A stretch of 64,000 nt of DNA, taken from the NCBI RefSeq assembly GCF_021462225.1, contig NC_061795.1:47332880-47396879 (forward strand). The letters run 5' to 3'. The translations under genes were made by a program, and so were the position numbers. The notes under the pieces are model-generated. The model did no database searches and was not told where the DNA came from. It saw nothing but the letters and a program-made list of their open reading frames with translations. Positions 45,805 through 63,658 of the stretch are shown in pieces. Source of the stretch: Girardinichthys multiradiatus. Its lineage: Eukaryota > Chordata > Actinopteri > Cyprinodontiformes > Goodeidae. Numbering within the stretch: position 1 is the stretch's first letter; every line of letters begins with the position of its first letter.

Positions 45805-46255
45805 TGTTAGGCTCTGTGCAAAGAAGGACCCCGGAATGCAGACTAGCAGGCAGTATGACGGTAAGTGAAAAATGATTTAATTAACAAAAAACTCACCACA
45901 GAAGAGGCAAGAACAAAACAGGCAGACGAGGCAAGCAAGACAGGCATGGCGTGATTGAGAAAACAAGACATGAGCATGATCCAGAAAATGTTTCTGCGCC
46001 GAATGACAGAACAGGTGTGTATTTATGGAGTGTGACCAGGTGAAACAAGAAGACAGATTAACTAGGTGCAGGTGAACCGAATAAAGTTGATTGACAGGAC
46101 AAAACGTGGCTTGAGCAGAACAGAAATCCAAGGATACAAACTAATAAAAATACAACTAGAAAAACATTAAACTAAAGCATAACCAGGAAAATAATAAACA
46201 GAAGAACGATTCAAAACCTTAACTGTGAAACAGACCAACAAAACCCAACACAACA
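45805..46255 (-). repeat. LTR-like repeat, likely minus orientation
   Basis: Bounded by TGTTAGGCTC and CCCAACACAACA, i.e. TG...CA. On the minus strand a TATA-like 'ccataaatac' is followed by a pyrimidine-rich stretch and 'ggcattccggggtcc' near the end, as in fish LTRs. No target-site duplication could be matched, so a solo LTR is inferred only. Confidence 0.35.
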
Positions 46256-47261
46256 CTGGTTCACTATTGAGTAAGATGTCTGTTTATCACTAAATGGTCA
46301 CTAAACTGGATTAGATATAAGTACTGACAATGAGTATAAAATCTGCCAAAAGCCAAGAGATCACCAGAGGTACAAGAATCAAGCTGATCAGCAGCTATCA
46401 ATAAACAATCCAGCTTGAACGGGAATTTGGATTAAAAAGTAAAAACAGAAAAAAAAGACAGGAGATGTCCTTAAAATAACCCCTCAGTTGCTTGGGCCTC
46501 ACATGATGTCACCAGAGGCATGCGTGTGTGGGAGCTTGTTTTTAGAGGGGTAGATGTTATCTCCACTAAATACAAATTTTCACAAAAAAATACCAAAAAC
46601 AAATAGAAAAGATAATGTGAAATATGCTGCGGCAGGTGACTTTATCTAAAGCGAGTTTGATAGAGTGTACACACAAGCCTGGCTGGTGGCTTTAAGACTT
46701 TTGCACAATGCTGTATTTGAGCCTACAAAGCAAAGGCAAATCCAAACTTACAGAGACCCAAAAACACTGTAGCGAGTACAGCTGAAGGAAATAACTTTCC
46801 TCCTTGTCTGACCTTTACTCGGTCAGTTGTGAATGACCCTGCAGGAAAACGGCAGAGCTGATTAGTCGGGAGTGTGTGAAGCGTCATGTGCTGTGTGTGT
46901 TAGCAGTCAGCTGATGAGGGCTTGTTTGTGTGCATGCTGGGAAGGAAATTGAATATTGCAACATGCTGACAGAAGGATGGAAAGAGCTGACTGTCACATC
47001 CAGAAAGGTGAAAACTTATTTTATTTTAAATCTCCACGAAGAGATATGAACTAATATGAAATAATTAGAGCTGATGGTGAAGAAAGACTTTTAATGCATC
47101 CAGAACAGGTACATCTATTTAACAATGACTGATCACTTTTATATTGTTTTGGTGTGAAACATTATCTCTGTAAGTGTCAGGCAACAAATTAAGTCCAAAC
47201 CCTGTATAGCAATATCCGTGACAGGTAAAGAACTCAATGCTGCGCTCTTCTGGTCATTGTG
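46256..47261. other. No recognised feature
   Basis: AT-rich intergenic sequence; no gene or repeat family supported. Confidence 0.35.
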
Positions 47262-47267
47262 TGAAAC

Positions 47268-48335
47268 TATGGGGTAAGAACGCTGTCAAAAACAATGTGT
47301 ATGTAAAGACGGAAATGTGTGCATATTAGTCAATAGTTGTGCATAAGTAAAATCCAAAAGAGGTTTTGTATATTTTCTCTGTAAGAATACAAAATAAAAT
47401 GTTACAGCTTCAAGAAATTACAAACACAAAGTTCAAGTTTACAGTTGTGGTTTATTTTTTATGAATACAATATGCTATAACAGTTTGTGAGTACGATTTA
47501 TTTTCTATGAGAATACGAATTTACATCAGGGACTTGGTGTCACGTGATCTCAGGCTGGTTAGTGGAGCACAGTTAGTCGATTCGCGTTGCGCATGCGCTG
47601 TCACACTCACCGCCATTAAACGTAGTGCCAGAATGGGAGATAATTCAGTCTAAAAGGAATATTAGGAACAGTGGGGAGATAGGGAGGAAATCAAGAGTAT
47701 CATAAATAAAGCATTGTTCTTATTTTTATGAAATACAAAACTAAAACATAGAATATAGTGGGTGGAGTTATACAATGATGTACAGTAGGTGGCGGTATGC
47801 ACCTCTGAATTTGTTGCGAACCGCCAGCAGAAGAAGAGAAGAAGCAGCAGCACTAGCGCCAAGATGACGGACCAAGAAACTACGGTACAAAGCCAGGTAA
47901 TGTTAAAAAGTTTATATATGTCTTAATGTCGTTAATATATGCTCTTGGTCCTTATTTACTGGCGGTGAGGAGTGTGACAGCGCATGCGCAACGCGAATCG
48001 ACTAACTCTGTGCTCCACTAACCTGCCTGAGATCACGTGACACCAAGTCGCTGATGTAAATTCGTATTCTCATAGAAAAGAAATCGTACTCACAAACTGT
48101 TGTAGCATATTGTATTCATAAAGAATAAACCACAAGTGTAAACTTGAACTTTGTGTTTGTAATTTCTTGAAGCTGTAACATTTTATTTTGTATTCTTATA
48201 GAGAAAATATACAATACCTCTTTTGGATTTTACTTATGCACAACTATTGACACAACGATTTCCGTCTTTACATACACATTGTTTTTGACAGCGTTCTTAC
48301 CCCATATTTATGTTCTTACCCCATATTACCCCATA
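47268..48335. mobile_element. Long-inverted-repeat (foldback) element with promoter-like centre
   Basis: Left arm 47268-47614 and right arm 47961-48305 are inverted copies at about 95% identity by eye, differing by a few substitutions and small indels. They enclose 346 bases of unique sequence. Outer termini read TATGGGGTAAGAAC inward, and the right terminus is repeated (48305-48335). TGAAAC lies just outside both ends (47262-47267 and 48336-48341), a possible 6-bp target-site duplication. Each arm has a perfect NRF1-type palindrome GCGCATGCGC near its inner edge (47589-47598 and 47980-47989) and a CACGTGA box. The centre has a GGTGGCGG block, a purine-rich agaagaagagaagaag stretch, an ATG at 47863 with eleven open codons, and then a donor-like GTAATG. 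No transposase is present. Confidence 0.8.
47780..47900 (+). promoter_or_regulatory. Promoter and first-exon-like segment inside the foldback element
   Basis: 'cagtaggtggcggtatgcacc' and 'cgaaccgccagcagaagaag' precede an ATG at 47863 (context caagATGacgg, YY1-like). The frame MTDQETTVQSQ then runs to CAG|GTAATG at 47896-47897. This looks like a TATA-less promoter, 5' UTR and short first coding exon. No downstream exon was found. Confidence 0.35.
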
Positions 48336-48344
48336 TGAAACCCT

Positions 48345-49015
48345 CAAACTATTGTCACAAGCCAAAAAACATCCCAGAACTGTGATTGATCCTATTTGTT
48401 GGCCCACTGTCTCTATAAACCAGGCTAAATTAGGAGAATTATTCAGATTAGTTCAATAAAATGCTCTGAAACCTAATTGAAATATTGGGTTTAAGTTTTT
48501 GTCTCGCTGTGAAACAACATGATTGATGTTCCTAATCTACAAGTAATCAGTAAGGTTTTCTTTTGCTGTGTCAGATACCGTATCAGGGTGACAAGACAAT
48601 GTTTTTCTTATGGGTATCTGTCAGTTTCTCCCTGTAACATTCCACACTCACAGAAGATAAATGACCTCGTGTGTTAACCGATGTGTTTTTGTATCGGTCC
48701 TTGCCTGCTCACGTGGATTTGTTCTGGATTTCCTTAGAAAAACCTGTCACAGCTTCCAGAATCTACTTTAAGATAATCTTAAAGATTTCCTCTAAAATCC
48801 TGGTAAAATGTTTATTACTAAAGAAGACTATTACGACTATTACTATTTATTACGAAAGAAGAACTTTTGATAACCAAAACATGTCCTGAAAACGAGTGCA
48901 TATTAAATAACAGTGTCGTGTCTAAATACGGAACTCCAACTATCAAATAGTTTCTGAAAGACCTGACACAGAACCTGGCAGATGCCTCATCCTTTGGTTG
49001 ATGCCAATAGATGTT
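48345..49015. other. No recognised feature
   Basis: AT-rich intergenic sequence. Confidence 0.35.
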
Positions 49016-49019
49016 TGGA

Positions 49020-49460
49020 AAACACCTTCTAACCTTCAGGTTGGAGTTGAGTTTCTGCCTTAAGCAGACGACTTCAGGTATTCTAGTGTCTGTTCATGGT
49101 GGCAGGATGGATCAGAAGATGGAGAGATGTATCCAAGCTTTGTCCTCGGTAAGTTCCAATCTTGATCTGTTGTAATAAGACGTAGATCATAGCTGAAAGA
49201 GCAAGATCCTGAATATAAGCAGTTAAAAGGACTTTCATCCTTATAATAGCCTGGCTCTCCTTTGGAGCTAAGGAGAGGAGCTCCATCATCCAGGAGGAAG
49301 CTTGGAATAGAGCTGCTCCTCCTTTAAATCAAAAGGAGTCAGCTGAGCTGGTTTAGGCATGTAATCAGAGTTCCTCCTGGAGGCCTTTCTTTGAGGGTTT
49401 TACAGCCACATCTCTCAGAGAAGACCCTGGGCAGACCAAGAACTCGTTTGAGGCATTATA
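49020..49460 (+). mobile_element. Old RTE-like LINE 3' end fragment
   Basis: Diverged copy of 33480-33860. The landmarks are 'gagctccatcatccaggaggaagcttgg', 'agagctgctcctcc', 'aaggagtcagctgagctggtttaggcat' and 'cctgggcagaccaagaactcg'. No open frame. Confidence 0.6.
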
Positions 49461-49529
49461 AGCAAGAAACTAGATATTTACATACACTGTATTTACTTTT
49501 TTTCACTGTCTGACTTAACTCTCATTAAA

Positions 49530-50476
49530 TATTATGATGATGATGTCATGGCCATGTAAGTGTTTGATTGGTTAATTTAAAACTTCTTATTTAAATGAAG
49601 GCATGCCTGTATTTTAAGGCAACACTTCACCTGCTTCCTTGTGTGACTTCATGGAAAAATCCAAATACTACCATGGAAGTATGAGGAAGAGAGCTGTGGA
49701 CCTCCACAAATCTGGTTTATTTTTAGGTTCCATGTCCACATTCCTGAAGGTGCAACGTTCATTTGTCCAAACAAGCATACCCATATCTAAACAGCATGGG
49801 AATTTCCAGCCATCATAAAGAAGAAGAAGAAGAAGAAGAAGCCGTTACTCCAAAACCAAAAATAGAAGCTAGACTACAGCTGGGACAACTACTAGGACAA
49901 ATACATAACGTTTTTGAGACGTGTTGTGGTCTGATGAATCTTAAATTGAAGTGTTTTGACTTAATGAACATCATTGTGTTAGGAGGGAAAAAAAGGAAGC
50001 ATTCTAGTTTGAGACCCCATCCCAACTAACATCATGTTGTGGTGGCATTTAGCTTCAGAAGGGACTGGTACACCTCACATAATAGATGGCATCATGAAAA
50101 AATTATGAGGAACTACTGAAGTGAAATTTCCAGAATTTTACAGCTTGAAACAAATAGAGCTGCACAATTGCTACTCGCCATTGCAATATCAGTGTGTCCA
50201 ATTTTGCCATTGAAATGAATATTACATTGAAAAGGGCAGCAATTCAAAATATATTTCAAGTGTCGGCTACCACACACTGCATACTGATATTATATGTGGC
50301 GCACTGGATGGACTTCATGAACACATCCAATGTATACCTTTAGTGGCTAATGTGCTAAAGCTCATTTTAAAGATTTACTAGTAGAGAAAGAAAAGTGTCA
50401 GGAAAATATTGGTTAATCTTAATCAATATTAAATATTTTCCTGATACCACAAAAGCGTCTTCGAAATGGACAATGA
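49530..50476 (+). mobile_element. Tc1-like element, left part (interrupted by SINE)
   Basis: Decayed Tc1-type transposase sequence, including 'gtggtctgatgaatcttaaattgaagtgttt' (49925-49955), 'acatcatgttgtggtggcattt' and 'gggactggtacacctcacataatagatggcatcatg'. It resumes after the SINE at 50815. Confidence 0.65.
49818..49840. repeat. (AAG)n microsatellite
   Basis: About eight AAG units inside the Tc1-like remnant. Confidence 0.85.
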
Positions 50477-50485
50477 CCCTAATCA

Positions 50486-50805
50486 GTCAGTCATTTTCTA
50501 TACCGCTTCTTCTATAGTGGATCGCAGGGAAGCTGGTGCCTGTCTCCAGCTATCTCTGGGCGAGAGGCGGGGTACACCCTGGACAGGTCGCCAGTCCATC
50601 AGGGCAACACACAAACAACCAATTTAGAGAGACCAATTAACCTAACAGGCATGTCTTTGGTACCGTGGGAGGAAGCCAGAGAACCCACGCATACACGGGG
50701 AGAACATGTAAACTCCATGCAGAAAGACCCCCAGCCGGAAGTTGAACCCAGGACCTTCTTGCTGCAAGGCAACAGTGCTACTAACTGCGCCACCATGCAG
50801 CTCTG
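50486..50805 (-). mobile_element. tRNA-headed SINE, minus orientation, nested in Tc1-like element
   Basis: Same family as 24997-25355 in reverse: (tcag)n tail first, 'ctggacaggtcgccagtcc', then the tRNA-like head at 50735-50800. CCCTAATCA flanks both sides (50477-50485 and 50806-50814), a 9-bp target-site duplication. The B box is mutated (GGTTCAACTTCC on the minus strand). Confidence 0.85.
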
Positions 50806-50814
50806 CCCTAATCA

Positions 50815-51110
50815 TCCAGCTAAATTAGTTAAAAGTGGCTTAAAGACCACAAAATTATTGTTTTAGAGTGGCCGTCACAAAGCCCTCATCTCAAATTTGT
50901 GGGCAGAGCTCAACAATTGTGTGTGTAAGGCGACCAGCAAACTTGGATAAGTTACACCACTTCTGTCAGGAGAAAATGGCCAAAGTTCCAGGAAACTATG
51001 GTGAGAAGCTCGTAGAAGGATGCCCAAAACGTTTGACCCAAGTCGGACATTTTAGAAACTTCTGGATTTGAATAAAGTTAAAAAGAACATTTGTAGGAAA
51101 TTCTGCTCCT
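50815..51110 (+). mobile_element. Tc1-like element, right part
   Basis: Transposase C-terminal block in one short frame: VCVRRPANLDKLHHFCQEK, then VPGNY and EKLVEGCPKRLTQV (50925-51050), typical of Tc1-like proteins. It continues the copy that starts at 49530. Confidence 0.75.
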
Positions 51111-51124
51111 CATTACTGTGACAG

Positions 51125-51380
51125 TAAGAGACATGCAATAGAGGTCATGAGCCTTTTGCTCAGCTGAGGTGGTACAGGAACCCTAGATTGCTTTAATATT
51201 AGCCTTCAGCTGGCCTGGATGGTTGGCTTTGGTGTCTCTCGTCTTCTTCTTGACAGCACACCGTAGATTCTCTATGGGGTTAAGGTAAGGCCATTTCATT
51301 GACCAATCAATCACTGTGAAAGCATAGTCATTTAACCAGGCATTTGTGCTTTTGGCAGGTTCCAAGTCCTCTGTTGAAAA
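51125..51380 (-). mobile_element. Tc1-like transposase C-terminal fragment, minus strand
   Basis: On the minus strand 51365-51183 reads NAWLNDYAF, then WPYLNPIENLRCAVKKKTR, matching the 'PDLNPIENLW' region with the last catalytic Glu of Tc1/mariner transposases. It lies immediately upstream of the klhdc4 promoter. Confidence 0.7.
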
Positions 51381-51539
51381 TATGAAGTGCTATAAAAATA
51401 TGCATTTCCCTTTTTAAATCGAGTTGATGAAATGAATTAACGTCTTGATGATATCGTAATTTATTTTTGATGCGCTTGTGTTGCGGCATTTGGACTAAAA
51501 ACTTGGAAGAACCACTGCTCTTAATTCTTATGTGCGACC

Positions 51540-58271
<6,732 letters not shown>

Positions 58272-58296
58272 TGGGACTCCCAGAACTGGAACTGCT

Positions 58297-58323
58297 TGTG
58301 TGTGTGTGTGTGTGTGTGTGTGT
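58297..58323. repeat. (TG)n microsatellite in klhdc4 3' UTR
   Basis: TG run of about 27 bases starting 25 bases after the stop codon. Confidence 0.9.
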
Positions 58324-58385
58324 CTTTTACATTACTTACATTTACATTCAGTGTCAAGGAATATCAGCTGAACTTCAGAAACTGT

Positions 58386-58391
58386 AATAAA
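58386..58391 (+). terminator. klhdc4: Likely klhdc4 poly(A) signal
   Basis: AATAAA 115 bases after the stop codon. Further AATAAT/AATAAA-like sites occur around 58575-58585. Confidence 0.55.
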
Positions 58392-58599
58392 ATTAGTTTC
58401 TAAGCAAAACATTTAAATGTCCACAGAATGCAGTGAACCACAGTTTTACTGTGCATGCATATTAGAAAACAGTAGGATTGATAATGCATTTAAGTTTGTT
58501 TTATGAAGACTTCTCTGAAAATGTTGACATTTTTGAAATAATTTTTATTAATGTTTCGAAGATTTAAAAATCAAAAATAATAAAAACTCATTTGTATTG

Positions 58600-60650
58600 T
58601 TAATGAGGCACATAGTTTCTACTTATTTGCAACTGAAAAGCATTGGCTGCACATTTTTAAAGATAGAAAATTGAAGACTTTAACTGTAAAAATATGCTTT
58701 ATGCTGAAAGCCTTTTAATTCTCCACTTAATGAGACATGTTTAATATAAAAGTGGGGTTGGGTAGAGTAGTTTTGAGCAGTCAGTAGCGTCTTACCTGCA
58801 GTAGATGCGGAGTCAGAGTAATCTGGGAGAAGTTCTCATAGAGTTAGGCTAACAGCTACTCAGAGCAGGAACCAGTCAGTGTTAAAGTTCCATGTGACTG
58901 CAGTACAAGGAGAGGTTTCTTAGCCTGATCTGTTCATGCAGCCCGACCCCTGGTTGGTAAGTGCGATTCTTATGAGGTGCTGCAGCAGATGCTACGTTCA
59001 CATGATTAGCCTTAAACGTGTGTTTCACGTGTGTGAAGGTTTTTATTTCGTTTTTTTTTTCTTTGACCAAATATTCCACATAATTCTTTAAATACGAGTT
59101 ACATCAAAAATGTGTTGTGCTTTATCATTAACTTAGCATGCTATGGACTGTAGACTGTTGTTTTTTTGCTATTCCTCTGAGCATTGCACACTCTGACCTT
59201 GGGCTGATTTTGCCTGAGTGCCCAGGAAACAATGACACCGTCCTAAATGGTTTCTACTTGTGAATAATCTCTGACTTAAGATAGGAAATGACCTTTTAAC
59301 CCTTCCCAGATTGATGTGCAGCAACGGCTACTTTTCTAAGGTCATTGGTGCTGTCTTTCCGCCCTGGTATTGTGTAATACACACCAGATTGTTCCAAAGC
59401 AGCAAACTAACGAAACTCTTGCCTTTATAAATTTGCTCATGCTGATGGTCATTCCCTCCTAAATCCTGTGGAAGCAGGAAGGGTTTTAGTTTTTCCACAC
59501 ATGGTTTAATAAATTATTCTCTACATTTAAGGTTTTAGATAATTTTATTGCTTAGTAAATATCTGATCACGTTCCGATACATAAAACCTTTAGAATTGAA
59601 GAAGCTGTACTTTTTTTGAACTATGACTGATTTCTTATATTTAAGTGGAAGCTGGACTCTTTCTCTCTTTCTCAGTAGTTCATTGGATTCAGATATCTGA
59701 TTGCCTGGTGTGCCCCCAGCAGACTGCCTGTAGCAACACATTTCCTTCATCTGACTTTCATGTGTCTTCCAAAAGAGGAAAAACAAAGCCGCTGAATGCA
59801 GAAATCAAACGTCTGGAGGAATTCTAGGAAGAGGTGGAGAACTGGAGAAGTTGAGGAAGACGAAGTGAGGGATGAAGGGACGAGTGTACAGTGTGTCAGG
59901 AAAGACATCAGTCTCAGCATGAGCACCGGCCTATCCCTCAGTGCCCTATTTTATCCTCCGTCAGCATGCTGAACGAGGGATGAGAAGAGGCTGATGAATA
60001 ATAGAGGAGAAGATGGATAAGAACGAGGCTGCCTTCCTCTCAGCTCCTCTGCCCGGCTTCTCCTGTGAACCTTTTTTTAAAACTCAACTGGAGGACAAAA
60101 AAAGACTTTCATAAATAAAGAGATTTTTAGGTGGCGTACTGCTGACATGGGTGCACGTAGCGTGGAGCCATCACAGATATGTCACTTATGAGTGAGTGTG
60201 GGACACAGAAACCTGTAGAATAGGAGGAGATGGATATTTCCAGCTTTTTAGACCAAAATAGACCAACTGGGAAATGAGTTTTATAGACATTCAAATTATT
60301 TTTGTCTTAAGTGTTTTGTATGTAGATAAAGCTGTCAGAAAATGAATTGTATGTTTAGGTGGGATGCTGTCTGTGGCTCTGATTGTGAGGTAGACGGCTC
60401 CACTTACCTTCCGGACTTATTGACCCCTCAGAGGAGCGCTCTTATTGATCACCTGGAGATGTCACTACTGTTCAAACAGAACCAGATGGTGAACAAACAG
60501 AGCTGCAGGATCACCTTCTCTGGGGCCTCAAATCCAGTTGTATTAAAAAAAATAAGAGTGTGTTTAGAAAACTGAAGCCCAGAATCCTGATAATGGATGA
60601 ACACAGAACCTTCCAATCTGAATCAAAACACAAGAAAAATGATGAAATTC
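58600..60650. other. No gene recognised downstream of klhdc4
   Basis: AT-rich intergenic sequence. Short frames exist (for example 59645-59827 and 60342-60575 on +), without recognisable domains or splice context. Confidence 0.4.
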
Positions 60651-60654
60651 TTTA

Positions 60655-60833
60655 ACAGTCAGTCAGTCATTTTCTACCGCTTATTCCATAAGTGGGTCAC
60701 GGGGGAGCTGGTGCCTATCTCCAGCAGTCTACAGGCGAGAGGCAGGATACACCCTGGACAGGTCACCAGTCCATCACAGGGCAACACACAAACAACCATG
60801 CAATTTAGAGTGACCAATTAACCTAACAGGCAT
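60655..60833 (-). mobile_element. SINE 3' fragment, minus orientation
   Basis: Starts with (cagt)n, then 'cattttctaccgcttattccataagtgggtc', 'ctggacaggtcaccagtcc' and 'gaccaattaacctaacaggcatg'. Head missing. Same family as 24997-25355. Confidence 0.8.
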
Positions 60834-60989
60834 GAACACAGATTCAGCCAGATATTTCAGCCCAGGAGGATGGACTACCGGTCCACAGTGAAATCTAACA
60901 GGAGGTTTGATGTAACTCCACAGATAAATTAAGGTTCAGGGACTGAACTGGCCAGTGTATAACAGAAATGTTGGTCTGGAAGATGCTCT

Positions 60990-61495
60990 TTGCTTACTGG
61001 TGTGTTTGACCCAGACATCCTCGTCCTGACGACACTCCCCAGCTCGTTCTGGGGTATCCAAAGACATTCCCAGGCCAGAAGGGATAAATTGTCCTCCCAA
61101 CAAGTTCTGGGTCTTTCATGGGGTTTCTTTCAGGTGGAACATAACCCGGAAGGGAGGCACTCAGGAGGCATCCATCTCAACTCACTCCTTTGTTGGCAGA
61201 GAAGCAGCAGCTTTACTTCAGCCTCCACGAGTTGAGCTCCTCACTCTATCTTTAAGGCTCAGTCTGGCCACCCTACCAGAGGAAGCTCATGCTGACTGCT
61301 TGTATGCTGGATCTTGTTCTTTGGATCCATATGTCATGACTGTAGGTGAGAATCGGACCGTAGATAAACCAGTAAATTAAGAGCTCCATCCATGTTACTG
61401 CCGATGACACACCAACTGGTCCGCTCCATCCTACAATCACTCTTGAACAAGACACCAACATCAACACATATGAAAAACATCCCTGTATCATCAAG
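60990..61495 (-). mobile_element. Old RTE-like LINE 3' end fragment, minus orientation
   Basis: Blocks 'gttctggggtatccaaagacattccc', 'ggcactcaggaggcatcc', 'gttgagctcctcactctatctttaagg' and 'actcttgaacaagacacc' parallel 28560-28830. On the minus strand, LLIYWFIYGPILTYSHDIW remains readable. Confidence 0.65.
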
Positions 61496-61529
61496 CCTGC
61501 TCACCATACGTAACAGTGTATCGTGCTAT

Positions 61530-61865
61530 GAACTGTAACAAATTGTCTTGCTTTCATCAGACCATTAGGCTCCATTAGGCCAGTCACTGTGTCCTTTGGC
61601 AAAGTGTAGCTTCTTCAGCTTACATCATTTTTTTTCACTATTGGAATTTTGAGGAACTTCTTGTTGATACTTTGGCTTCACATTGGAATCTTCTTATGTT
61701 CTCACAGGTAACTGTAGACCTTCTTTGATCAGCCTGGATCATTGGCTGAGTTTAGCTGACAGTTCATTGATCCTTTTCTGTAGTAGATAGTTCTGTTTTC
61801 TGTCAGGTATTTCTGGTTTTGGTTTCCCCATTAAAGCATTTGGGATCATTTTGGCTGAGCAGACA
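61530..61865 (-). mobile_element. Probable Tc1-like fragment, antisense
   Basis: Words such as 'tctcacaggtaactgtagacc', 'tttgatcagcctggatcattggctgag' and 'aaagcatttgggatcattttggctgagcag' recall an antisense DNA-transposon gene of fish. Weak call. Confidence 0.4.
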
Positions 61866-61869
61866 GCTA

Positions 61870-62130
61870 AGAAAGGTTCCATCATCTGCGGGGAGCTAGC
61901 TTTGAAAAAAGCCAGTCAAGGTAGTTCAGGCATCTGATCAGGATGTCTCCTGAAAACACTTTTCTGGCCACATCCCACTAGAAGGAGACCCCTGGGAGGA
62001 CCCAGAACTCCCTGGAGGGACTATAACTCCCTTCTGGCCCAGGGATGTGTTTGGATCCCACAAAATGAGCTGGAGAGTGTGGCTCAGTAAGAGGGATATC
62101 TGGGTTTCCCTCCTGGACCTGTTACCCTGC
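61870..62130 (+). mobile_element. Old RTE-like LINE 3' end fragment
   Basis: Has 'gtagttcaggcatctgatcaggatg', 'ctggagggactataactccc' and 'agagggatatctgggtttccctcctg', the extreme 3' end of the RTE-like family. About 0.4 kb from an opposed copy. Confidence 0.6.
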
Positions 62131-62147
62131 AAGATGTTCTCAGATAT

Positions 62148-62204
62148 GTGGGAGGGAGGAAGGGAAGGAGGGAGAGAGGGACGGAGAGAGGGATTGAGGG
62201 AGGA
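62148..62204. repeat. Purine-rich GGGA/GGAG tract
   Basis: G-rich strand with many GGG/GGAGG runs. It could form triplex or G-quadruplex structures. Confidence 0.7.
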
Positions 62205-62399
62205 ACGAACAAACAAACAGCTCTCCAGCAGCAAGACTTAATGGTCAAAACCCAGAAAAGTTTCTTACATCGGTTTAAATAAAGTTTCATGACCGGACGG
62301 CAAAAGAGGGAAAATGCTCTTATACAGGAACCTTTGACCATCTGCAGTTTGGTCATTTGAACTGAAAGGATGGGATGTTTTCTTTTGTCACCAAGTTAC

Positions 62400-63480
62400 A
62401 CAAAAGCTCAGTGCATACGTTCTAAACCTGCCTTCATTTCTTTATATTTTGTGTCAAGCAAGTACAACTTTACTGTAATCTTGAAAGATTCTATAGGATG
62501 AGAAAAGGCCTGTCTCCTTTCCATCACTATATCAAGAAATAAGAGAGTACTCAAGACTTTTTAACTACTGTGATCACAACAGGAGGAACTAAACACCCAT
62601 AAAAACACCTCTGATGTAGATTTTCTGCTCCTTAACCCACTGTCTAATCCCTCCTTCTGACCTTAAATTTTTTAGTTCCTTCATCTCAAGCATGTTTTTC
62701 CATGTCTTTCTTTCTCCATCTCTCCTCCTTGCAGCTGTCCTGTTGGTCCCTGTTCTCCTGCTTCCTGTGTTTGGAGGAGCTAAGCCAATTCCAGGCCAGA
62801 TTATAGTAATAGAATGACTGAGTTTTGGGGATTACAGCTGAGCTCTCTGAACAGACTGAGAGAGAAGGAGGCTGAAGGGAAGCAGAAAACAGAGGAGAGA
62901 ATGGAGGAGAGATGGTTAATGAGATGACGTAAAAGAGAGATAGGGTTAGAGTGATTTCCTGACTCCAACAAAAGGATTATGACTAATGAAGTTAGCAAGA
63001 CAAAGTTCTGCTCAAATCCTTGACATGATCCGCACAGAATAGCCACAGCTACCACAAACCGGTCTCTGCAACAAAAATTCGTCCACTTTAACCTTTTCAT
63101 CCATGGCAGAGGATGGCAGTTTGATATTCTTTCAGGAGTTATATTTTTGTACAAATGTGGCATAAAATTAATAAACATGCTACCTGAGACACAGTCTGAG
63201 ACGGAGCTCTTTGGGGATTTGGTCGGTTCTGACAATCAGAATATTTCTAGTTTAACAGTTTTACAGTTCTGTGTAAACGTCTAAAAACTTCCTTCATTTC
63301 TTTAGATTTTGTCTCCAAATACAGAAGCTGTTCTTTTCATTCATCTTTTAATTGTTCTCGTATTTCAAAGTTGCTCTTTGGACTTTTGATTGTTTTCGTC
63401 ACTAACTGCAGTTAATTTATCTGACCGATTTTAGATGATTGTTTTTTTTTATTTATTTAGCTGTTAAATGTTGAGCCTTA
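62400..63480. other. No recognised feature
   Basis: No gene-like frame with a known domain. The minus-strand frame at 62801-63235 (144 codons) shows no domain or clear splice context. Confidence 0.35.
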
Positions 63481-63489
63481 ATACAATAC

Positions 63490-63550
63490 TTAGAGGTGTA
63501 ACGGTACACAAAAATCTCAGTTCGGTACGTTTTCTGTTCTGTTCAACCAA
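63490..63550. repeat. hAT-terminus-like fragment
   Basis: 'gaggtgtaacggtacacaaaa' and 'cggttcggtacg'-like words resemble the ends of fish hAT elements. Only one end is visible, and it is followed by the GGAT tract. Confidence 0.35.
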
Positions 63551-63586
63551 GAAAAACTAATAAAAAGTGGCCACTATTCAACTGAT

Positions 63587-63658
63587 TGGATGGATGGATG
63601 GATGGATGGATGGATGGATGGATAGATGGATGGATACATGGATGGGTACATGGATAGG
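63587..63658. repeat. (TGGA)n microsatellite
   Basis: About 12 near-perfect TGGA units, then interrupted ones to 63658. Confidence 0.9.
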
